A DNA stretch of 35,775 nucleotides from Anaerolineae bacterium (GTDB lineage Bacteria > Chloroflexota > Anaerolineae > Aggregatilineales > UBA2796). The notes under the pieces are model-generated. The model searched no databases and was not told the origin of the DNA. It saw only the letters and a program-made list of their open reading frames with translations. A program made the translations under genes and the position numbers. Positions 31,572 through 35,775 of the stretch are shown here, piece by piece; the stretch's first letter is position 1, and each line of letters begins with the position of its first letter. The DNA is taken from contig JANWYI010000014.1 of the NCBI GenBank assembly GCA_025055255.1, positions 33,001 to 68,775 on the forward strand. Reading direction: 5' to 3'.

Positions 31572-32120
31572 GTGACAAAACTTTTTGTAGCATTTTTCGA
31601 AGATACGCGCCGCGCACATGAAGTTCTGGAAGAACTGCAGGACATGGAGCTGGAGCAGCTGATTGACCTGAAAGATGCTGTTGTGGTCACCAAAAATCAG
31701 CGCGGCAAGATGCGAATTTACCAGACGCACGACGTCACGCCTGAGCTAGGCGCGCTCAGCGGTGCAGCAGTCGGCGTGATCGTAGGCGGCATTCTAGGCG
31801 GACCGCTTGGCTGGGGCATACTGGCAAGCGGCGCAGCCGTTGGACTGCTAGCAGGCTCAGGAGTCGGCGCGCTCGTCGCAGCGCTGATTGACACAGGCAT
31901 TGACAACACTTTCATCAGGCGCGTGGCAGAGGAAATCCAGCCGAACACCTCAGCGATCTTTGTCCTAGCGCGCAAAGGCGATGAAGAGATGGTCAAAAAC
32001 GAACTGGAACGCTTCGCTGTGCGCTTGATCGAGACTGAGGTTGACACGCAACAAGTCCAAGCCATTCAAGCAGCTGTGGATAACTTGCCAAACGTGCCAC
32101 GTGAAGGCGATCCACAATGA
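31572..32120 (+). CDS. DUF1269-family membrane protein
   Basis: This 182-residue protein has the DUF1269 layout: an N-terminal ferredoxin-like half (LFVAFFEDTRRAHEVLEEL, with LKDAVVVTKNQRGK), and a glycine-rich double membrane segment in the middle (GAAVGVIVGGILGGPLGWG and a similar following stretch). A C-terminal half repeats the alpha/beta pattern (NTSAIFVLARKGDEE). The function of the family is unknown; members are often stress-related membrane proteins. Start is GTG 31572 with GAGGAG about 8 bases upstream, and a promoter at 31511-31538. It overlaps the next gene by 4 bases. Confidence 0.82.
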   Translation: MTKLFVAFFEDTRRAHEVLEELQDMELEQLIDLKDAVVVTKNQRGKMRIYQTHDVTPELGALSGAAVGVIVGGILGGPLGWGILASGAAVGLLAGSGVGALVAALIDTGIDNTFIRRVAEEIQPNTSAIFVLARKGDEEMVKNELERFAVRLIETEVDTQQVQAIQAAVDNLPNVPREGDPQ

Positions 32121-33601
32121 TCGCAGCGCGCCGTCATGCGCCACGCCTGCTGACCTCGCTCAGCACGCAACGCCTCGTGCCGTTGATATTCTTTGTGCTG
32201 CTCTTCGCTCTGGCTACGCGCGCGCCAACAGATACTGACACATGGTGGCACTTGCGGACAGGCGAGCTGATCTTGCAGACTGGCACGCTGCCGCGCGCAG
32301 ACCCATTTTCACACACGCGCTTTGGACATACTTGGGATAATCCAAACTGGATCGCACAGGTAGCGTTGGCGCTCAGCTACCGCGCGCTAGGCGACGCAGG
32401 CTTAGCGCTCTTGACGGCAACTCTAGCGACGCTCGGCATGTGGCTAGTGTGGCAGATGTGCGAAGGCGATGTCTTCACGCGCGCTTTTGCCGTCTTGCTT
32501 GGCGCGACAGCGGCTGCGATTTTCTGGTCAGCGCGCCCACAGATGTTCAGCTTTGTCTTTGCGGCGTTTTTGCTCTACTTGCTGCATCGTCTCAAGCGCA
32601 AAGGCGAAGATCGGTTATGGCTGATCCTGCCACTTGCCGTAATTTGGGCAAATACGCATCCGGGCTACTTCATCGCCTTCATCCTGCTTGGCGGCTTCAT
32701 TTTAGGCGAGGTGCTGGGCAAGCTGCTCAAGGCTCTGGAGACGCCTGCGCTCACATGGCGAAAGATTGGCAAGCTGATCGCCATCACAGCGCTCAGCTAT
32801 GCCGCGCTTGCCTTGCATCCAGCTGGCACAGCCACTTGGACGTACGCTTTTCGCACTTTTGGCATCGGCGTGCTGCAGAATTACATCCAAGAATGGGCAT
32901 CGCCTGACTTCCATCAGCGCGGGACATGGGCATTCCTCGCACTGTTCTTCGGCACATTCATATTCGTCGGCTTTTCGCAGCGTCGGCATGACCTTACCGA
33001 CCTGTTCTTGTTCTGCGGCACGGCGTTCATGGCGTTCTACGCCGCGCGCAACATCTCGCTTTTTGCGCTAGTCGCCACACCAGTCTTGACGCAGCACGTC
33101 AATGCTTTGCGCGAGTTACGCGGCTGGCGCTTGCCGAAGGCGCGTCCGTCGAAAGGTGCTGCACTGTTCCTCAATTGGCTGATCTTAGTCCTGATTGTCA
33201 GCGGCGCTGCGCTGAAGATCGTCGCTGAACTATCGCCGAGCGCCGTTCAACGCGCGCAAGCAGAGCGCTTGCCGCTCGGCGCTGCTATGTATTTGAACAC
33301 AGCGCGTCCACAAGGCGTTATGTTCAACAGCTATAACTGGGGCGGCTATTTGCTGTTCGCCGCGCCTGATTTTCCCGTCTTCGTAGACGGACGCACTGAT
33401 CTGTACGATGACGAGCTGCTGACTGAGTGGCTGCGCGCGTACACAGGCGCTGCATGGCGCGAGGTCTTCGCGCGTTGGTCAATCGGCTTGGTTGTCCTTG
33501 AGCGCGAGAGCGTGCTTGCAGCGCTCCTGCGCGAGGCGCCCGATTGGCGTGAGACGTACAGCGACGCAATCAGCGCCATTTTTGAGCGACACAGCAACTG
33601 A
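32117..33601 (+). CDS. GT-C-like polytopic membrane protein
   Basis: This 494-residue protein has about ten membrane segments. Just after the first helix lies DTDTWWHLRTGELILQTG, followed by RADPFSHT and WDNPNWIAQVAL. This loop with Asp and WWH is seen in bacterial membrane proteins resembling GT-C glycosyltransferases, which use lipid-phosphate sugars. The C-terminal domain (about 385-494) is soluble and contains YNWGGYLLF and VDGRTDLYDDEL, also usual for that group. No donor or acceptor can be assigned. The start overlaps the DUF1269 stop by 4 bases, so they are co-translated. It converges on the DUF3352 gene with a 2-base gap and no visible terminator. Confidence 0.72.
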   Translation: MIAARRHAPRLLTSLSTQRLVPLIFFVLLFALATRAPTDTDTWWHLRTGELILQTGTLPRADPFSHTRFGHTWDNPNWIAQVALALSYRALGDAGLALLTATLATLGMWLVWQMCEGDVFTRAFAVLLGATAAAIFWSARPQMFSFVFAAFLLYLLHRLKRKGEDRLWLILPLAVIWANTHPGYFIAFILLGGFILGEVLGKLLKALETPALTWRKIGKLIAITALSYAALALHPAGTATWTYAFRTFGIGVLQNYIQEWASPDFHQRGTWAFLALFFGTFIFVGFSQRRHDLTDLFLFCGTAFMAFYAARNISLFALVATPVLTQHVNALRELRGWRLPKARPSKGAALFLNWLILVLIVSGAALKIVAELSPSAVQRAQAERLPLGAAMYLNTARPQGVMFNSYNWGGYLLFAAPDFPVFVDGRTDLYDDELLTEWLRAYTGAAWREVFARWSIGLVVLERESVLAALLREAPDWRETYSDAISAIFERHSN

Positions 33602-33603
33602 GT

Positions 33604-35232
33604 CTAGTTGCCGATCAGCAGGAAGAGCCGCAGGCGCACTTGCGCCTCTGTACCTTCGTCTACGCTCAACACAGCGCGCTCAAAGCGCCGTGCATCAGCT
33701 TGCAGCGCAGGCAGATTGTTCATCGGCGTGCCATTCAGCCGCGAGAGCGTCTCAAGTAAAGCTGAGAGAAAGCGCGTAGCGTTGTCAGCGTCGGCATGAA
33801 TTAAGACGTTTGGCAACGGCAACAGATAGCGAGACAGGCGCGCCATGTCCAAGCGTTTCTCAAACGTCCTGCCTTCTAAAATGTATGTGAGCGCGCGCGC
33901 CGTGCTGAAGAAGACAAACTGGTCAGTGCTGCCGATCAGCAGCGCGAGCGTGCCGAATTGCGGATCGCGGTAGCTGAGCTGCCTGACAGGCGCGCTGAGC
34001 GCAGGCAACGTCAAGCGTTGAAAAGTGAAGCCTGCCTGATTGCGCAATTGGCGCTCCAGACCGTCGGCGATGCTCTCAGCTACGGTTGCCATGCGCTGTG
34101 GATCAGTGCCACTCAGAATGAAGCCGATCTCCAGCTGATCGAAGAGCAGTCCTTCGCTGCTGCTTGGCGCGTCTATGAAGACGGCGTAGTCGCTTTGCTG
34201 CGCCCAGCCGAGCAAGTCGCTTTCCAAGTCGAGCCTGAACAAGCTGCGGAAAAGTTGACGCAAACTAGTGTACGCCTCTTGGCTGCTAAGTGTGGCGCTC
34301 AGAGAGCCGAGCAAGCCTGCCACAATCTCGGTCAGCCGACTGAGATCGCGCGTCTGCAGGTAGATCGCTGCTGTCTCTGGGATGAAGCGTGCGAAGTTCA
34401 GGTCAAGCGACGCCTCAGAGATATTTGGCGACATCAAGCGGCGCTGCACAACGTCCAGCTGCAGACCTTCGGACTGTAGACGCAAACCGAGCGCTGCAGC
34501 TGCCAGTTGACTAGGCGGGAAACCGAGCGCTGCCAACATCTCACGAATGCCTTCATAGCGAATGCCAGCAGCTAAGTGCGGCGTATCAACAAAGGCAAAG
34601 CCGTCATACATACTCTCAGGCAGTGCTGAGAGTGCCGCTGTGAACTCAGGTTGCGTGGCGAGCGTCTCAAGTGGATACAGCGGCATAGTTGGCTGACTGA
34701 GCAGGACGATGTGCTGCTCATCAATGCTCAACGTTTTGAAAATGCTCGCCTGCTCAAACTGGCAGACCGTTTGTTGCATCTCTGCTTGGCAGCGCAAGCC
34801 TGTCAGGCTTTGCAGCGCAGGTAAGATCGTCCTGCCTAAGCGACCGAGTCCGTGTCCAATTACGGCGCGCAGCTCAGCGCGCTGGTCATTGACTAGCTCA
34901 GCGTCTACTAGGTACTCAACGCCGTTGATGCTGAATGCAACAAAGCGTGCGTTGACCAAGCGCGAGAGGCTGTAAATACCTTGTCCAAAGAGCGCGTCTA
35001 CCAGCTGTGAGAGTCTCACGCGCTCAGCAGCAAACTCAGCCGTAATAGCGACGCTGAGCGCGTCTAGACGCTCGGCAAAGGCTTGATCGGCGCGCAGCGC
35101 GACGAAAAATTCAGCAGGCGGGAAGAGCGCAGCGACTGACATGACGTCCAGAAAGTCGCCTCGCGCTGCGACGCTCGGCACACCTGCTAAACTCAGCGCC
35201 AAACACATTAACAGCAATAGCCATTTCTTCAT
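33604..35232 (-). CDS. DUF3352-family secreted protein
   Basis: This 542-residue protein has a clear signal peptide (MKKWLLLLMCLALSLAG, cleavage near VAARG), so it acts outside the membrane. The body resembles DUF3352 proteins: an early AALFPPAEFFVALRAD-like segment (paralleling the family's FVPADTxAY start) and repeated alpha/beta stretches with PLYPLETLA and FAFVDTPHLAAG. No enzymatic motif is visible. The Met at 35232 is chosen because AGGAG lies 6 bases upstream and the signal peptide begins there. The start overlaps the stop of the MFS gene by 4 bases, so it is the second gene of that operon. Function unknown. Confidence 0.75.
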   Translation of the reverse strand: MKKWLLLLMCLALSLAGVPSVAARGDFLDVMSVAALFPPAEFFVALRADQAFAERLDALSVAITAEFAAERVRLSQLVDALFGQGIYSLSRLVNARFVAFSINGVEYLVDAELVNDQRAELRAVIGHGLGRLGRTILPALQSLTGLRCQAEMQQTVCQFEQASIFKTLSIDEQHIVLLSQPTMPLYPLETLATQPEFTAALSALPESMYDGFAFVDTPHLAAGIRYEGIREMLAALGFPPSQLAAAALGLRLQSEGLQLDVVQRRLMSPNISEASLDLNFARFIPETAAIYLQTRDLSRLTEIVAGLLGSLSATLSSQEAYTSLRQLFRSLFRLDLESDLLGWAQQSDYAVFIDAPSSSEGLLFDQLEIGFILSGTDPQRMATVAESIADGLERQLRNQAGFTFQRLTLPALSAPVRQLSYRDPQFGTLALLIGSTDQFVFFSTARALTYILEGRTFEKRLDMARLSRYLLPLPNVLIHADADNATRFLSALLETLSRLNGTPMNNLPALQADARRFERAVLSVDEGTEAQVRLRLFLLIGN

Positions 35233-35775
35233 AGGCGCTCCTGAGCGCTTGCTCTCCACAGACCAAACGTCGGCAAAAGCGCGATCAGCACGATCAGCGC
35301 TGCGATCAGCGCCAACTCACTGATCATCTGCTGCGAAGCTAGCACAAACGATTTGTAGGTGACCTCAGGCGGCAATTCAATTGGCAGATGACCTGCCTCC
35401 AGGCTGCGCACTAGAAAGCGGATGCGCGCCTCTGACAGTGTGCTGACCGATGCTATCACGACCGAACCAGCTGCCATGCGTACGCCGAGCAGGAACGACG
35501 CCATCATACCGTACGATTGTGTAGCCGCTAAAGGCACTGCCATGATCGGCGAAAAGACCGTGCCAATTCCTGCACCTGCCAACAGGCTAAACGCGCCGAC
35601 CCATGTGCTGATCTCGCTGCGCACGCTCAGTCCCAAGCCGACAAAGCCAATTAGAGCGACGCCGAGTCCCAGCAAAATAGTGCGCGGCGTGCCGAGCCGT
35701 TCCTGCATACGTGCGCCGAGTGCCGTGAAGAGCGCCAGAGCGCCTGAATACAGCAACAGTAGAGTGCCAGCTGTC
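35229..35775 (-). CDS. MFS transporter, C-terminal part (cut by window edge)
   Basis: The frame is open to the end of the window, so the N-terminal part lies beyond 35775. The visible about 182 residues hold five or six membrane segments. ARMQERLGTPRTILLG corresponds to the loop motif between helices of the second MFS half, and GIGTVFSPIMAVPLAATQ to the drug-efflux (DHA2/EmrB-like) region. The soluble insert near SLEAGHLPIELPPE before the last helix is also seen in that group. A multidrug efflux role is a family-level guess. It is coupled by an ATGA overlap to the DUF3352 gene. Confidence 0.75.
   Translation of the reverse strand, partial: TAGTLLLLYSGALALFTALGARMQERLGTPRTILLGLGVALIGFVGLGLSVRSEISTWVGAFSLLAGAGIGTVFSPIMAVPLAATQSYGMMASFLLGVRMAAGSVVIASVSTLSEARIRFLVRSLEAGHLPIELPPEVTYKSFVLASQQMISELALIAALIVLIALLPTFGLWRASAQERL

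Noticed and set aside
1-35775. CRISPR arrays, insertion sequences, integrases or phage genes
   Set aside because: No regularly spaced direct repeats, transposase motifs or terminal inverted repeats were seen on reading both strands.

Overview
The window is about 36 kb of GC-rich (mid-50s percent by eye), densely packed bacterial chromosome. It carries housekeeping genes (rpsA, rpsU, infA, rpmF, a tRNA-Arg, rqcH, rimO, an ErpA-type Fe-S carrier, cobalamin genes) interleaved with accessory genes. Gene content and protein style suggest Chloroflexota: very large FtsX-like permeases, a standalone Roadblock protein, a type 2 OMP-decarboxylase relative and an ABA4-like protein. This is an inference; no 16S or other decisive marker is present. 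No CRISPR array, insertion sequence or phage gene was seen.

Layout. (1) 1-2889, plus: a cobamide nucleotide-loop operon cobT (5' truncated by the window edge), cobS, a CbiR-like cobamide-remodelling hydrolase and cobU, each overlapping the next. (2) 2896-4859, minus: a type II restriction-modification pair, an MvaI/BcnI-family nuclease and an SPPY-type methyltransferase. CCNGG, the site class cut by that family, is rare across the window. (3) 4867-14568, minus: two giant FtsX-like permeases without an ATPase gene; between them a DarG/TARG1-like macrodomain gene behind a second DNA methyltransferase with a perfect consensus promoter, an MFS transporter and a frameshifted small gene. (4) 14584-16486, minus: infA, rpsU, rpsA. 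A 415-base divergent control region follows, with promoters for rpsA and for tRNA-Arg. (5) 16902-19759, plus: tRNA-Arg, Roadblock/LC7 protein, RluE-like pseudouridine synthase, RqcH. (6) 19756-21476, minus: UbiA prenyltransferase, rpmF, a small membrane protein.

(7) 21690-25165, plus: the most striking region. It is a translationally coupled five-gene operon encoding a ubiquitin-E2-like protein with the catalytic Cys, a JAMM metalloprotease fused to what looks like a second, Cys-less E2/RWD-like domain, a ThiF/E1-like adenylating enzyme, a 99-residue charged disordered protein, and a CoA-diphosphatase-like Nudix hydrolase. The E2, JAB, E1 order is that of bacterial ubiquitin-like conjugation operons, but no ubiquitin-like protein is encoded here. 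(8) 25256-28828: an ErpA/IscA-type carrier; on the minus strand a class I fumarase alpha subunit with no beta-subunit gene, coupled instead to a truncated OMP-decarboxylase relative that has lost its catalytic residues; then rimO. (9) 29094 to the end: mostly membrane proteins, namely a His-rich polytopic protein of unknown function, a SAM methyltransferase, an ABA4-like protein, a DUF1269 protein, a GT-C-like membrane protein, a DUF3352 secreted protein, and the C-terminal half of an MFS transporter cut by the window edge.

Many neighbours overlap by 4 bases (ATGA type), so translational coupling is common. Several promoters match the sigma70 consensus closely, so regulation of those genes probably relies on ordinary housekeeping promoters.
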